From Niveispirillum cyanobacteriorum (GTDB lineage Bacteria > Pseudomonadota > Alphaproteobacteria > Azospirillales > Azospirillaceae), in the NCBI RefSeq assembly GCF_002868735.1, contig NZ_CP025611.1, positions 2,102,501-2,166,500 of the forward strand: DNA of 64,000 nucleotides, read 5' to 3'. Positions 55,392 to 64,000 of the stretch are shown in pieces. The position numbers and the translations under genes were made by a program. The notes beneath the pieces were generated by a model that was given only the letters and a program-made list of their open reading frames with translations, was not told where the DNA came from and made no database searches. Positions within the stretch are counted from its first letter, which is position 1. Each line of letters starts with the position of its first letter.

Positions 55392-55661
55392 ATGTCGATC
55401 ACGGCTGAGCGCAAGACTGCGCTGATCGAAGAGTACAAGACCAAGGAAGGCGATACCGGTTCGCCGGAAGTTCAGGTTGCCATCCTGACCGAGCGCATCA
55501 ACAACCTGACCGAACACCTGAAGACCCACGCGAAGGATTTCCACTCGCGCCGTGGTCTGCTGGTGATGGTCGGTCAACGCCGCCGTCTGCTGGATTACGT
55601 GAAGGGCAAGGAAAAGGCTCGTTATGACAGCCTGATCCAGCGCCTGGGCCTGCGCCGCTAA
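55392..55661 (+). CDS. rpsO: 30S ribosomal protein S15
   Basis: Primary 16S rRNA-binding protein of the small subunit platform, 89 aa, the standard length. Diagnostic segments are [31 protein letters not shown] and [27 protein letters not shown] lies upstream of ATG 55392. It is followed by a terminator and then pnp, the conserved gene order. Confidence 0.98.
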   Translation: MSITAERKTALIEEYKTKEGDTGSPEVQVAILTERINNLTEHLKTHAKDFHSRRGLLVMVGQRRRLLDYVKGKEKARYDSLIQRLGLRR

Positions 55662-56005
55662 GGCGGGCCGGTCGCGACGGTTACGGAACCGAACGCCCAA
55701 GGTGATGTTCGACGTGAACATGCAGCCCACCGCCCACGCCCCGTTCCACACCCGCTCCGGCGGTGGGGGATGGCGTGCCGGCGGCGGGCCCCTGGGCGGT
55801 AGGAACCGTCGGGACCCGCGTCAGAGTTAAGGTGTGGACGGCCAGCCGGGACCCCTTCCGGCTGGCCGTTTTCCCATGCGCGCCGTGCGGAATGCGCAGA
55901 AATGCTGTACTGAAGGGGCAAGAAACAGGCGGGGCCGTCCGAACGGGCCCCGGCCCGGCCGCCCAATCCGGGGTGTTGCGGGTTTCGGATGGAAGGATCG
56001 ATACG
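55662..56005. other. rpsO-pnp intergenic region
   Basis: About 344 nt. It holds the rpsO terminator at 55838-55869 and, beyond it, about 135 nt that must contain the pnp promoter or leader. No -35/-10 pair was confidently seen. Confidence 0.55.
55838..55869 (+). terminator. rpsO terminator
   Basis: A perfect 12-bp stem (55838-55849 with 55858-55869) is followed by TTTTCCC. It separates rpsO from pnp, like the t1 terminator of E. coli. Confidence 0.9.
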
Positions 56006-58129
56006 ATGTTCAAGGTATTCCGCAAGGAAATGGAATGGGGCGGTCGCAAGCTGGTCATCGAGACCGGCAAGATCGCCCGTCAGGCCGATGGCGCCGTCAT
56101 GGTGAGCTATGGCGACACGGTGGTGCTGGCCACTGCCGTCGGCGCCAAGTCGCCGAAGCCGGGCGTGGATTTCTTCCCGCTGACGGTGAATTACCAGGAA
56201 AAGGCCTTCGCCGCGGGCAAGATCCCCGGCGGCTTCTTCAAGCGTGAAGGCCGTCCGACGGAAAAGGAAGTGCTGGTCAGCCGCCTGATCGACCGTCCGA
56301 TCCGTCCGCTGTTCGTCGATGGCTATCGCTGCGAGACGCAGGTCGTCTGCACCGTGCTGAGCCACGATCTTGAGAATGATCCCGACATCGTCGCCATGAT
56401 CGGCGCGTCCGCCGCGCTGACCATTTCCGGCCTGCCCTTCCTGGGCCCCATCGGTGCCGCCCGCGTCGGTTATGAGGATGGCAAGTTCATCCTGAACCCG
56501 ACCGCCGACCAGATGGAAAACGCCACCCTGGATCTGGTTGTCGCCGGTACGCAGGAAGGCGTGCTGATGGTCGAGTCCGAGGCCAAGGAACTGTCGGAAG
56601 AGATCATGCTGGGCGCCGTCACGTTCGGCCATGCCCAGTTCCAGCCCGTGATCGACCTGATCATCTCCCTGGCCGAGGATTGCGCCAAGGAACCCCGCGA
56701 CATCGCCCCGCCGGCCTTTGACAAGGCTGCCGTCAAGGCCCGCATCCTGGAGGTTGCCGGTGCCGACGTGAAGGCCGCCTATTCGATCCTGGTCAAGCAG
56801 GAGCGTTATGCCGCCGTGGGTGCCGCCAAGGACAAGGCCAAGACCGCGCTGAAGGAAGAGTTCGCGCCCGAAGCCATTTCCGAGATGTTCAAGGAAGTGG
56901 AAGCCGATGTTCTGCGCGGCGCCGTTCTGGAGACGGGCAAGCGCATCGACGGCCGCTCCACCGTGGACATCCGCCAGATCGTGGCCGAAGTTGGTATCCT
57001 GCCTCGCGCCCATGGTTCGGCCCTGTTCACCCGCGGTGAGACTCAGGCCCTCGTGGTCGCCACCCTGGGCACGAACCAGGACGAGCAGATCATCGACGCG
57101 CTGGAAGGCGAATACCGCGAAAGCTTCATGCTGCATTACAACTTCCCCCCGTACAGCGTGGGTGAAGCCGGTCGCATGGGTTCTCCGGGCCGCCGTGAAA
57201 TCGGCCATGGCAAGCTGGCCTGGCGCGCCATCCACCCGCTGCTGCCGTCCAAGGAAGATTTCCCCTACACGCTGCGCGTCGTGTCAGAAATCACGGAATC
57301 GAACGGTTCCTCCTCCATGGCCACGGTGTGCGGCACGTCGCTGTCGCTGATGGATGCCGGCGCCCCGCTGGCCCGCCCCATCGCCGGCATCGCCATGGGC
57401 CTGATCAAGGAAGGCGACAAGTTCGCCGTCCTGTCCGACATCCTGGGTGATGAAGATCACCTGGGCGATATGGACTTCAAGGTCGCCGGCACCGAAGCGG
57501 GCATCACCGCCCTGCAGATGGACATCAAGATCACCTCGATCACCGAGGAGATCATGAAGATCGCGCTGGCGCAGGCCCAGAAGGGCCGCATCCATATCCT
57601 GGGTGAGATGAACAAGGCGCTGAACACCGCGCGCGGCGAAGTGTCGGGCAACGCCCCGCGCATCACCGTCATCAACATCCCCAAGGAAAAGATCCGCGAC
57701 GTCATCGGTTCGGGCGGCAAGGTCATCCGCGAAATCGTGGAACAGACCGGCGCCAAGATCGACATCGAAGACGATGGCACCGTCAAGGTGTCGGCGGTCG
57801 ACAGCAAGTGCTCCGACGCCGCCATCAAGTGGATCAAGGGCATCGTGGCCGAAGCCGAAGTGGGCGAGATCTATGACGGCAAGGTCGTTAAGGTCATGGA
57901 TTTCGGCGCCTTCGTGAACTTCCTGGGCAGCCGCGACGGTCTGGTCCACATCTCCGAACTGAAGAACGAGCGCGTGGCCAAGGTCACCGACGTCGTGAAG
58001 CAGGGCGATGCGGTCAAGGTCAAGGTCCTGGGCTTCGACGATCGCGGCAAGGTCAAGCTGTCGATGAAGGTCGTCGATCAGGTGACCGGCGAAGACCTGT
58101 CCAAGAAGGCAGAGGCCACCGAGGGCTGA
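56006..58129 (+). CDS. pnp: Polyribonucleotide nucleotidyltransferase (PNPase)
   Basis: Phosphorolytic 3'-5' exoribonuclease of the degradosome. Two RNase PH-like domains, a helical linker, KH (about 555-615, [23 protein letters not shown]) and S1 (about 622-690, [22 protein letters not shown]) domains occur in the normal order. The active-site loop includes [18 protein letters not shown]. Length of 707 aa is standard. ATG 56006 has GGAAGG upstream. Confidence 0.98.
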   Translation: MFKVFRKEMEWGGRKLVIETGKIARQADGAVMVSYGDTVVLATAVGAKSPKPGVDFFPLTVNYQEKAFAAGKIPGGFFKREGRPTEKEVLVSRLIDRPIRPLFVDGYRCETQVVCTVLSHDLENDPDIVAMIGASAALTISGLPFLGPIGAARVGYEDGKFILNPTADQMENATLDLVVAGTQEGVLMVESEAKELSEEIMLGAVTFGHAQFQPVIDLIISLAEDCAKEPRDIAPPAFDKAAVKARILEVAGADVKAAYSILVKQERYAAVGAAKDKAKTALKEEFAPEAISEMFKEVEADVLRGAVLETGKRIDGRSTVDIRQIVAEVGILPRAHGSALFTRGETQALVVATLGTNQDEQIIDALEGEYRESFMLHYNFPPYSVGEAGRMGSPGRREIGHGKLAWRAIHPLLPSKEDFPYTLRVVSEITESNGSSSMATVCGTSLSLMDAGAPLARPIAGIAMGLIKEGDKFAVLSDILGDEDHLGDMDFKVAGTEAGITALQMDIKITSITEEIMKIALAQAQKGRIHILGEMNKALNTARGEVSGNAPRITVINIPKEKIRDVIGSGGKVIREIVEQTGAKIDIEDDGTVKVSAVDSKCSDAAIKWIKGIVAEAEVGEIYDGKVVKVMDFGAFVNFLGSRDGLVHISELKNERVAKVTDVVKQGDAVKVKVLGFDDRGKVKLSMKVVDQVTGEDLSKKAEATEG

Positions 58130-58174
58130 TGCCTGAGGGGGACTTCCCGGCTTTCGGGATGATGTGAGTAAGGA

Positions 58175-58204
58175 AAAGGCTGTCGGGGCAACCCGGCGGC
58201 CTTT
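58175..58204 (+). terminator. pnp terminator
   Basis: AAAGGC/GCCTTT with inner CGGG-GCAA-CCCG and only wobbles between, followed by TTTTT (58202-58206), 45 nt past the pnp stop. Confidence 0.9.
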
Positions 58205-58369
58205 TTCGTTGTGGGGCTGGTGCCAGAAGTTGGTTACATTGCGATTAATTACTTCAGCCCCCTTGCACGTCCCGCCTGTCATCCAAACATTTTTTGCAAT
58301 TTCCGGCGCGCTCTCGTAGCGTGCGGGCAAATGCGTGGCCTGTGGGCGCCCATAAGGAGCAACGGATCG

Positions 58370-58762
58370 ATGTTCGAGACCCTGCCGCTTTACCTGACCT
58401 TTGTCGGCGCCTCGGTGGCGCTGCTGGCCCTGGCCTTGCTGGCCTATACGCTGATCACGCCTTATCGCGAGTGGGCCTTGATCCGGCAGGGCAATTCGGC
58501 GGCTGCGACCAGCATGGGCGGGACCGCCATCGGCATGGCCATCGCCCTGTCATCGGTGGCGCGGGGCACCTACTCGGTCGCCGAGCTGCTGATGTGGGGT
58601 GGGTTGGCGTTGGTCTGTCAGTTGCTGGTGTTTGTCGCCGTCTGTTTCCTGCTGCCCGGTTTCCGGCAGGGGATTGAGGCGGACAAGCTGGGCTATGGCG
58701 TCACGCTGGGCACCTTGTCCATTGCCATGGGAATTTTGAATGCCGGGGCGCTTTCGGTTTAA
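58370..58762 (+). CDS. DUF350 membrane protein (YjfL-like)
   Basis: A 130-residue protein with four membrane helices; DUF350 is a duplicated two-helix unit, visible as two related halves. It starts the cluster that encodes PspA-like, DUF1190 and ATP-grasp proteins. An AAGGAGC element lies about 11 nt before ATG 58370. Predicted to act as a membrane scaffold or channel; activity unknown. Confidence 0.85.
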   Translation: MFETLPLYLTFVGASVALLALALLAYTLITPYREWALIRQGNSAAATSMGGTAIGMAIALSSVARGTYSVAELLMWGGLALVCQLLVFVAVCFLLPGFRQGIEADKLGYGVTLGTLSIAMGILNAGALSV

Positions 58763-58847
58763 ACCCGGCCTCCCCATCTCTGATTAACCCCGCCCGGCTG
58801 TGACCGGCGGGGCCGTTCTGCTTGGTCTTGAGGAGCCAGTTCCAATG

Positions 58848-59669
58848 ATGCAGTTCTTCCGCACGCTGTTGGGCGTGAAGGGTGAGAAGGTGGGCCGCCA
58901 GGTGGTGGATGCCCTGGTCGCCATGGACCCCAAGAGCGCGTCCGTTGCCCAGTTGCGGGTCATGGAAGCCGATCTGGACAAGGCCGGCAAGCTGCTGACC
59001 AACCTGCGCGTCGATATGCAGCGTGAGCGCAAGGAAGCGGTCGAAGCGCGGGAGAATTATGACCGCCGTCTGGCCGCTGCCGAGCATCTGAACAACCTGC
59101 TGGCCACCGCCGAGGGCGAGCGTCTGGCCAGCCTGGAGGCCAGCCTGGCCAAGCTGCTGGCCCAGTTGGAGGAACTGGAAGGCGAGGTCGCCATCGAGGA
59201 GCGGGAGGCCGACGAGGCCGAGGCCCTGGTCGCAGAAGCAGAGGTCGCTTATCGCGAAAAGGCCCGCGCCCTGACCGAGGCCAAGTCGGCCCTGGCCAAG
59301 GCCGAGCGCGACATGCAACGCGCCAGCATCCAGGAGGAGCGTGAGCGCGAGCGTGCCAACCGCGCCGCCCAGGTGGCCGGCCTGCGTGATGATGGCGGAT
59401 CGAAGCTGAACACCGCCATCGATGCCATGACCCGCCGCGCCAATGAGGCCCGCGCAAATGCCGAAGCGGCGCGAATGAAGGCCCAGGCCCTGGGCGATCT
59501 GTCGCGGAAGTCCGCCGATGATATGGGCGATGCCGATATCCAGGCGGCCCTGGCCGCCGTGGGCAAGGGCGGGGCACCCGCCCTGTCGGTGCAGGAACGT
59601 TTGGCCCGCCTGAAGGGTCCGTCGCCCGCCGCCGCCCCGCTGGCCATCACCGACAAGTGGAGCAAGTAG
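58848..59669 (+). CDS. PspA/IM30-like coiled-coil protein (YjfJ-like)
   Basis: A 273-residue protein that is almost entirely alpha-helical, with charged heptads (for example KEAVEARENYDRRLAAAEHLNNLLATAEGERLA) and a short N-terminal amphipathic helix (MQFFRTLLGVKGEKV). It resembles the YjfJ branch of the PspA/IM30 membrane-remodelling family, which protects or repairs the inner membrane. ATG 58848 or 58845 fits. Member of the DUF350-DUF1190-ATP-grasp cluster. Confidence 0.82.
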   Translation: MQFFRTLLGVKGEKVGRQVVDALVAMDPKSASVAQLRVMEADLDKAGKLLTNLRVDMQRERKEAVEARENYDRRLAAAEHLNNLLATAEGERLASLEASLAKLLAQLEELEGEVAIEEREADEAEALVAEAEVAYREKARALTEAKSALAKAERDMQRASIQEERERERANRAAQVAGLRDDGGSKLNTAIDAMTRRANEARANAEAARMKAQALGDLSRKSADDMGDADIQAALAAVGKGGAPALSVQERLARLKGPSPAAAPLAITDKWSK

Positions 59670-59725
59670 GGCCGCAACGCCCCTGACTGCAACCGTTACC
59701 CGCCACCATCGCCATCCGGGCCGCC

Positions 59726-60364
59726 ATGACCGACCAACAGCGCAAACGCCGCCGTTCCGCCCATGTCTCCACCCTGCTTGTCGGGGGGGCGGCGGCCCTG
59801 ATGCTGTCGGGCTGCGGCGGCGATGACGTGCAGGAGACAGAGGCCCGCATCTTCCCGACGGTGGAGGCGTGTCTGGTGGAGTTCAGCCAGCAGGAATGCA
59901 ACAGCGCCTTTGAACAGGCCAAGCAACTGCACCTGCAATCCACCCCACGCTTCGACACGGCTGCGGCGTGCGAGGCCAGTATGGGCAATGGTGCCTGTCA
60001 GCCCATGGTCCTGTCGCAGCCGGATGGCAGCCTGAGCAACGTCTTCGTGCCGGCCCTGATGGGCTTCATGCTGGCCAAGGCCTTGCAGCCGCCCCCGCAA
60101 TATGGCGCTGGCTATATCGGGGCCGGCGGCGGTTACTATTACCCGCGCCCCATCTATATCGACCGTGACGGGTTCATGTATAGCGGTCGCGGTAGCCTGG
60201 GCCGCGCCCCGGTCAGCCGCGACAGCTTCACCCAGGGCAAGACTGGCTTTGGCATGAAGACCGAGGTACGGGGCAAGTCGGCGCAGGTGGGGACCACCAC
60301 CAAATCCACCAGCCGCGGCGGCTTTGGCAAATCGTCGGCCCGGTTCGGCGGCGGCGGTTCCTGA
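59726..60364 (+). CDS. DUF1190 lipoprotein (YjfM/YgiB-like)
   Basis: A 212-residue lipoprotein with a basic N-terminus and lipobox LSGC (27-30, Cys30). The DUF1190 core follows: FPTVEACLVEFSQQECNSAFEQAKQLH, four paired Cys residues, then a Tyr/Pro/Gly-rich segment (GGYYYPRPIYID) and a Gly/Ser/Lys-rich tail ending GGGGS. YgiB/YjfM relatives are usually next to a glutathionylspermidine-synthase-like ATP-grasp gene, exactly as here, and the Cys-rich region could be its substrate or partner. Confidence 0.87.
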   Translation: MTDQQRKRRRSAHVSTLLVGGAAALMLSGCGGDDVQETEARIFPTVEACLVEFSQQECNSAFEQAKQLHLQSTPRFDTAAACEASMGNGACQPMVLSQPDGSLSNVFVPALMGFMLAKALQPPPQYGAGYIGAGGGYYYPRPIYIDRDGFMYSGRGSLGRAPVSRDSFTQGKTGFGMKTEVRGKSAQVGTTTKSTSRGGFGKSSARFGGGGS

Positions 60365-60419
60365 CCACAGATCCTCGTCCCCTTACCGTCCAGCACCCAT
60401 CAGCACAGCGGATAGCGCC

Positions 60420-61721
60420 ATGCATCGCCAATCCATCCGACCGCGTCCCGATTGGAAAGCCCGCATGGAAGCGCTGGGCTTTGATTTCCACACCATCCCA
60501 ACCGACGAGGACCCAAGCGGCGTCTATTGGGATGAGAGTGCCTGCTGGGTATTCAGCGAGGCGGAGATCGATCTGCTGGAAGAAGCAGGCAACGAGTTGC
60601 ACAAGATGTGTCTGGCCGCCGCCAAGCGCATCATCGATGAACGGCTCTATCCGCTGCTGAACATCCCCGCCCATTCCATCCCCGCCATCGAAGCGTCCTG
60701 GCAGCGCCATCAGCAAGGCCAGGAATTCTCCCTTTATGGCCGTTTCGATCTCGCCTATGGCGGGGCGGGGCACGGCGATGGAATGCCCAAGTTGCTGGAA
60801 TATAACGCCGACACGCCCACGGGCCTCTATGAGGCGGCGGTAGCGCAATGGGCCTGGCTGGAGGATGTATTCCCCGACGGGGACCAGTTCAATTCCATCC
60901 ATGAGGCCCTGGTCGATCAGTGGAAGGCCCTGCTGCGCGCCGACCGTCTGCTGGCCGATGACAGCGACCGGCGCGGCGAGTGGGAGGCGGGGCGCGCCCT
61001 GCACCTGACCTGCGCCATGCCGCATACGGAGGATGAGGGCACGCTGCGCTATCTCCAGGACACGGCCATTGAGGCCGGGCTGGCGACCAAGAGCATTGCC
61101 CTGTCCGACATCGGCTGGACAGAGGAGCAGGACCACCTGAACCGCCGCACCCGTAGCTATTTCACCGACCTGGAGGAACAGGAGATCAAGTGCCTGTTCA
61201 AGCTGACCCCCTGGGAATGGCTGGTGGCCGATGATTTCGGCGGCAACCTGCTAACCCTGACACAGCGCAATGATATCCGGGTCGTGGAACCAGCCTGGAA
61301 GATGCTGCTGTCCAACAAGGGGCTGCTGGCGGTTCTGTGGGAAATGTACCCACACCACCCCTATCTGGTGGAAGCACATTTCGACCGCCGGGCCTTTGCC
61401 GCCGGTACCCGCGTGGTGGCAAAGCCACTGCTGGGCCGGGAAGGCGCCAATATCAGCGTCGTCACGATGGGCCCCGATGGCCGCCCCACCACCCGCGAAC
61501 TGGACGTGGCTGGACCTTATGGCGAAGAGGGCTATGTCTATCAGGCCTGGTCGCCGGTGGTGTCGGCGCGGGGGCCGGACATCAAGGGCGTGACGCGTGA
61601 CCATCATGCCGTGATCGGCGCCTGGATGGTGGGCGATGAATGCCGGGGTATCGGTATCCGTGAGGACAGCACCGCCGTCACCCGCGACACATCCCGCTTC
61701 GTGCCGCATCGGTTTGAGTGA
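60420..61721 (+). CDS. Glutathionylspermidine synthase-like ATP-grasp ligase (YjfC/YgiC)
   Basis: A 433-residue ATP-grasp amide ligase. Family blocks include YWDESACWVFSEAEIDLLEEA, LLEYNADTPTGLYEA, the ATP-site lysine region (VAKPLLGREGANISVV) and the C-terminal GDECRGIGIREDSTAVT. Trypanosomal and E. coli enzymes join glutathione to spermidine, but YjfC/YgiC lack the amidase half and their substrates are not settled; a peptide tag on a membrane lipoprotein has been proposed. It follows the DUF1190 gene by 55 nt. Confidence 0.85.
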   Translation: MHRQSIRPRPDWKARMEALGFDFHTIPTDEDPSGVYWDESACWVFSEAEIDLLEEAGNELHKMCLAAAKRIIDERLYPLLNIPAHSIPAIEASWQRHQQGQEFSLYGRFDLAYGGAGHGDGMPKLLEYNADTPTGLYEAAVAQWAWLEDVFPDGDQFNSIHEALVDQWKALLRADRLLADDSDRRGEWEAGRALHLTCAMPHTEDEGTLRYLQDTAIEAGLATKSIALSDIGWTEEQDHLNRRTRSYFTDLEEQEIKCLFKLTPWEWLVADDFGGNLLTLTQRNDIRVVEPAWKMLLSNKGLLAVLWEMYPHHPYLVEAHFDRRAFAAGTRVVAKPLLGREGANISVVTMGPDGRPTTRELDVAGPYGEEGYVYQAWSPVVSARGPDIKGVTRDHHAVIGAWMVGDECRGIGIREDSTAVTRDTSRFVPHRFE

Positions 61722-61786
61722 GGGCTGGCGGCAGGGTCAGGGTGGCTGGGTCGTATCAGGCACAGACCCACACCCGGAGCATGCCC

Positions 61787-62824
61787 ATGCAGAGCCGCCG
61801 TCTGTTTCTGTCCAGCCTTGCCGCCGGCCTGTTGCTGCCGTTTCCCACCGCTGTCGCCCTGCCCGTCGATCCGACATCGCCGGACCTGCCGCGGGTGACG
61901 GCGCTGATAAAGGATGCCATCCGCCGGCATCGGCTGGACGGGGTGGCGGCCATCGCGCATCAGGGGGAGCGCGTGCTGTATCGCGGCTATTTCGGCGATA
62001 TCGGTCCCGGCACCGCCATTGATGTGGCGTCGGCCAGCAAATGGGTGGCGGGGCTTGTGATCATGGCGCTGGTGGGCCAGGGGCGGCTGCGGCTGGACAT
62101 GACCTTGGCTGATGCCGGGCTGGTCAGCACTGGGCCAAAAGCCGGCATCACGCTGGCTCAGTTAATGAGCCATACCTCGGCCCTGCCGGACACCGGCCCC
62201 TTCTGGCAGGATCGCCGCTATCCCACCCCGCAGGCGGCGGCGGCAAAGCTGACGGATATGGACCTGATCGGAGAACCTGGGCAGGTCTTCGCTTATGCCG
62301 GGGTGTCGATGGAAGTGGCGGCGTTCATGGCCGAACAGGCGGGCGGGGCTGATTGGAACAGCCTGTTCCGCCGTCTGATTGCCGACCCGCTGGGCCTGTC
62401 GCCCGCCTGTCGCTGGGGCGACCGCTGGGGGGTGGCCGGTGGGTTGATCGCCAGCCCAGACGATTTCGAGCGGATTCTGCTGCTGATTGCGCGGCAGGGC
62501 GTGATGGCAGACGGGCAGCGCCTGTTGCCGGCAGACATCTTCCCGGTCATGGAGCATGACCAGATCGGGGACGCCCGGCGCAAGCAACAGCCAAACGCTG
62601 CCGCAGCCATGCAGGGTTACGGCATTGGCATGTGGTGCGAACAGCGAGAGGCCGGCGGTGCCTGCCCCACGATCTCCAGCCCTGGCTATTTCGGTACCTG
62701 GCCGCGTATCGACCGCAGCCGCGACCTCACCATTCTGCTGATGGTGAAATCGCGCCTGCGCACGGTCATTGATGACTGGCAAGCGATTATCCAGGCACTG
62801 AGCAGCGCGGCAGCGCCCGGATAA
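61787..62824 (+). CDS. Exported serine hydrolase (class C beta-lactamase family)
   Basis: Beta-lactamase-fold hydrolase of 345 aa. The N-terminus MQSRRLFLSSLAAGLLLPF carries a twin-arginine motif, so Tat export is likely. The nucleophile is in SASK (Ser82, Lys85). The usual YxN motif appears as YAG in FAYAGVSM, without the Asn, which suggests esterase or D-Ala-D-Ala-peptidase-like activity rather than an efficient beta-lactamase. ATG 61787 has GGAG 7 nt upstream; a GTG at 61718 overlaps the ligase stop and would hide the Tat signal. It is the last gene of the cluster. Confidence 0.83.
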   Translation: MQSRRLFLSSLAAGLLLPFPTAVALPVDPTSPDLPRVTALIKDAIRRHRLDGVAAIAHQGERVLYRGYFGDIGPGTAIDVASASKWVAGLVIMALVGQGRLRLDMTLADAGLVSTGPKAGITLAQLMSHTSALPDTGPFWQDRRYPTPQAAAAKLTDMDLIGEPGQVFAYAGVSMEVAAFMAEQAGGADWNSLFRRLIADPLGLSPACRWGDRWGVAGGLIASPDDFERILLLIARQGVMADGQRLLPADIFPVMEHDQIGDARRKQQPNAAAAMQGYGIGMWCEQREAGGACPTISSPGYFGTWPRIDRSRDLTILLMVKSRLRTVIDDWQAIIQALSSAAAPG

Positions 62825-62833
62825 TCGGGAGTG

Positions 62834-62995
62834 TCAAAGCTGCCGACCGGTGCCATCTGTGCTGGCAAAGACACTGTGCAGGAACCACAGAATGAAGGTG
62901 GCCAGCAGCATGAAGCCACCCCATTGACGACTGACGGTCATGACACCGCCCGCCGCAAGCAGGGCGGTGGCGTAGAAGAACAGAGACTTTTTCAT
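62834..62995 (-). CDS. Small two-helix membrane protein
   Basis: A 53-residue protein with two hydrophobic helices (SLFFYATALLAAGGVMTV and GFMLLATFILWFLHSVFA). Convergent with the serine hydrolase. ATG 62995 is used; a longer frame to 63055 begins with an Arg/His-rich leader. No family is known. Ribosome site weak. Confidence 0.55.
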   Translation of the reverse strand: MKKSLFFYATALLAAGGVMTVSRQWGGFMLLATFILWFLHSVFASTDGTGRQL

Positions 62996-63072
62996 GATTA
63001 AGGACTTTCCGGCATGAACGCAGGGGTGGGCATCGGCCACGCGTGCCCTGCGCATTCAAAGATCAGGATGGA

Positions 63073-63510
63073 TCAGACGGAAAGTTCGGTGGGCGGACCG
63101 GTCGGCATGCGGGCGGCATGGCCAGCGCGGGCCATGACAGGCCCCATGATAACCGGCGGCAGGGACGATCTGTCCAGGGCAACCGGGACCGGCATCCAGG
63201 GTGGGCTGGCCGCCACGATCTTGACCGGCGGTGGGTCATCCCCGCCAGACAGATCGGCACGGCGCTGCCCATCAGGCAAGGCGGCCAGCGCGGCCGGCGC
63301 CTCCGACAGGGTGGCGCGCAGACCGGGACCACTGGCCGTCAGTCCTTCGCGCGCCCGATCCCCCTCACCCCCGCCCAGCCCGGCCAGAACGCCGGCACAG
63401 GCAAGCAGCACCAGCAGAGTCAGCGCCTTTACCCGGTCAGACCATTGGCCGATGGCCCCGCGCGGGCGCGGGTCGGCAAGGTCAGAGTGCGGGTGGGCGG
63501 GATCGGTCAT
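63073..63510 (-). CDS. Hypothetical single-TM protein
   Basis: A 145-residue protein with one membrane helix (about 27-48, VKALTLLVLLACAGVLAGLG) and a Pro/Ala-rich periplasmic part. No family recognised. ATG 63510 is preferred; a TTG at 63558 would overlap the haemoglobin stop by 4 nt and cannot be excluded. Confidence 0.55.
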   Translation of the reverse strand: MTDPAHPHSDLADPRPRGAIGQWSDRVKALTLLVLLACAGVLAGLGGGEGDRAREGLTASGPGLRATLSEAPAALAALPDGQRRADLSGGDDPPPVKIVAASPPWMPVPVALDRSSLPPVIMGPVMARAGHAARMPTGPPTELSV

Positions 63511-63554
63511 GACGTCAAGATGGGGGGTGGCGGGGCCGGACGCAAGGCCCGGCT

Positions 63555-63953
63555 TCAATCGTCGCGCGCCATGGCAATGCCCTGCTGCAACGCCTCACCC
63601 ATCCGGGCGGCCTTGTCACGCAGGAAGGCGGCGGCAGGCGGGGTGAACAGCCGGTCCGTGCTTTGTGCGAACAAGTCCAGCCAGCGCTGGAAATGCGTGG
63701 CATCCAGGCCGGGAATGCCCGCATGCACCTGCATGGGTCGGCCCCCATATCGCCCCGTGCCCATGGTCACCGACGACCAGAAATCATGTACCCGGTGCAG
63801 ATGGGCGGCCCATTCCTCATCCCCATCCCCCACCATGGTCTGGAACAGGGGCCCCAGCAGCGGGTCCAGGCGGGCAGCGGCATAGAATTCGATGAGCAGC
63901 ACTGTCAGGCTGTCATCATCGATGCGGGCATAGGGCGGGCGGGTGGTTATCAT
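63555..63953 (-). CDS. Group III truncated haemoglobin
   Basis: A 132-residue 2-on-2 globin. The proximal haem ligand is His77 in RPMQVHAGI, with conserved FWSSV and TMGTGRYGGRPM before it and the FQRWLDLF helix after it. Group III trHbs are thought to handle O2, NO or peroxide under low oxygen. It is the first gene of a two-gene minus-strand unit with the single-TM protein. Confidence 0.9.
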   Translation of the reverse strand: MITTRPPYARIDDDSLTVLLIEFYAAARLDPLLGPLFQTMVGDGDEEWAAHLHRVHDFWSSVTMGTGRYGGRPMQVHAGIPGLDATHFQRWLDLFAQSTDRLFTPPAAAFLRDKAARMGEALQQGIAMARDD

Positions 63954-64000
63954 GACACGATCCTAACCCGCCGCGATTTCCCCCAGCTTTGTCCGCGCGG
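63954..64000. other. Right end of window
   Basis: 47 nt upstream of the haemoglobin gene; nothing recognisable. Confidence 0.6.

Overview
The window is a 64 kb, GC-rich stretch of an alphaproteobacterial chromosome, most likely from Rhodospirillales/Azospirillaceae. I infer this from the fused-free petABC operon, the coaBC-dut and dnaN-recF-gyrB arrangements, strong G/C third positions and the mix of TonB receptors with PAS, GGDEF and DUF1178 proteins. A Niveispirillum-like genus would fit but cannot be proved from here. No rRNA, CRISPR array, prophage or insertion sequence was found. Three tRNAs are present: two identical tRNA-Arg(ACG) and one tRNA-Gly(CCC).

Layout. 0-5 kb: an iron-type ABC binding protein, a DUF898/M48 peptidase pair, an orphan gene and gpt. 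5-16 kb: a long minus-strand block holding a FAD oxidoreductase, a secreted cyanophycinase, a TonB receptor, an ABC ATPase, a CphZ/AotO-type zinc hydrolase, two permeases and a binding protein, with a divergent RpiR regulator. 16-28 kb: tautomerase/LysR, htpG, IalB-like, argO/argP, DUF2087, leuC, diguanylate cyclase, Hsp15, esterase, NUDIX and a tiny entericidin gene. 28-32 kb: the coaBC-dut-rrf2-cysK block. 32-40 kb: petABC, rluA-type gene, DUF2157/GDYXXLXY pair, MFS and HPP transporters. 40-48 kb: dnaN, recF, gyrB, a potassium channel and a ThDP enzyme. 48-56 kb: GNAT, apaG, folE, a small HTH/membrane pair, csaA, methyltransferase, lipoprotein, DUF1178 and rpsO. 56-64 kb: pnp, a DUF350/PspA/DUF1190/glutathionylspermidine-synthase-like cluster, a serine hydrolase and a truncated haemoglobin.

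The most exciting unit is 6.4-16.2 kb. It looks like a complete scavenging pathway for cyanophycin (multi-L-arginyl-poly-aspartate) or its beta-Asp-Arg dipeptide: outer-membrane uptake, periplasmic or extracellular depolymerisation, inner-membrane import and cytosolic cleavage to Asp and Arg, under a sugar-isomerase-type (RpiR) regulator. The ABC genes and the hydrolase match the gene content of the Pseudomonas aot operon, whose AotO is a cyanophycin dipeptide hydrolase. No cyanophycin synthetase is in the window, so the host probably eats polymer made by others. An argO/argP pair 4 kb away could export surplus arginine.

The second multi-gene system, 58.4-62.8 kb, joins a DUF350 membrane protein, a PspA-like coiled coil, a DUF1190 lipoprotein, an ATP-grasp peptide ligase and an exported serine hydrolase; its biochemical role is not established. 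Transcription units are unusually well marked by hairpin terminators, and several inverted repeats look like operators, notably one in the cysK promoter next to an Rrf2 regulator gene.
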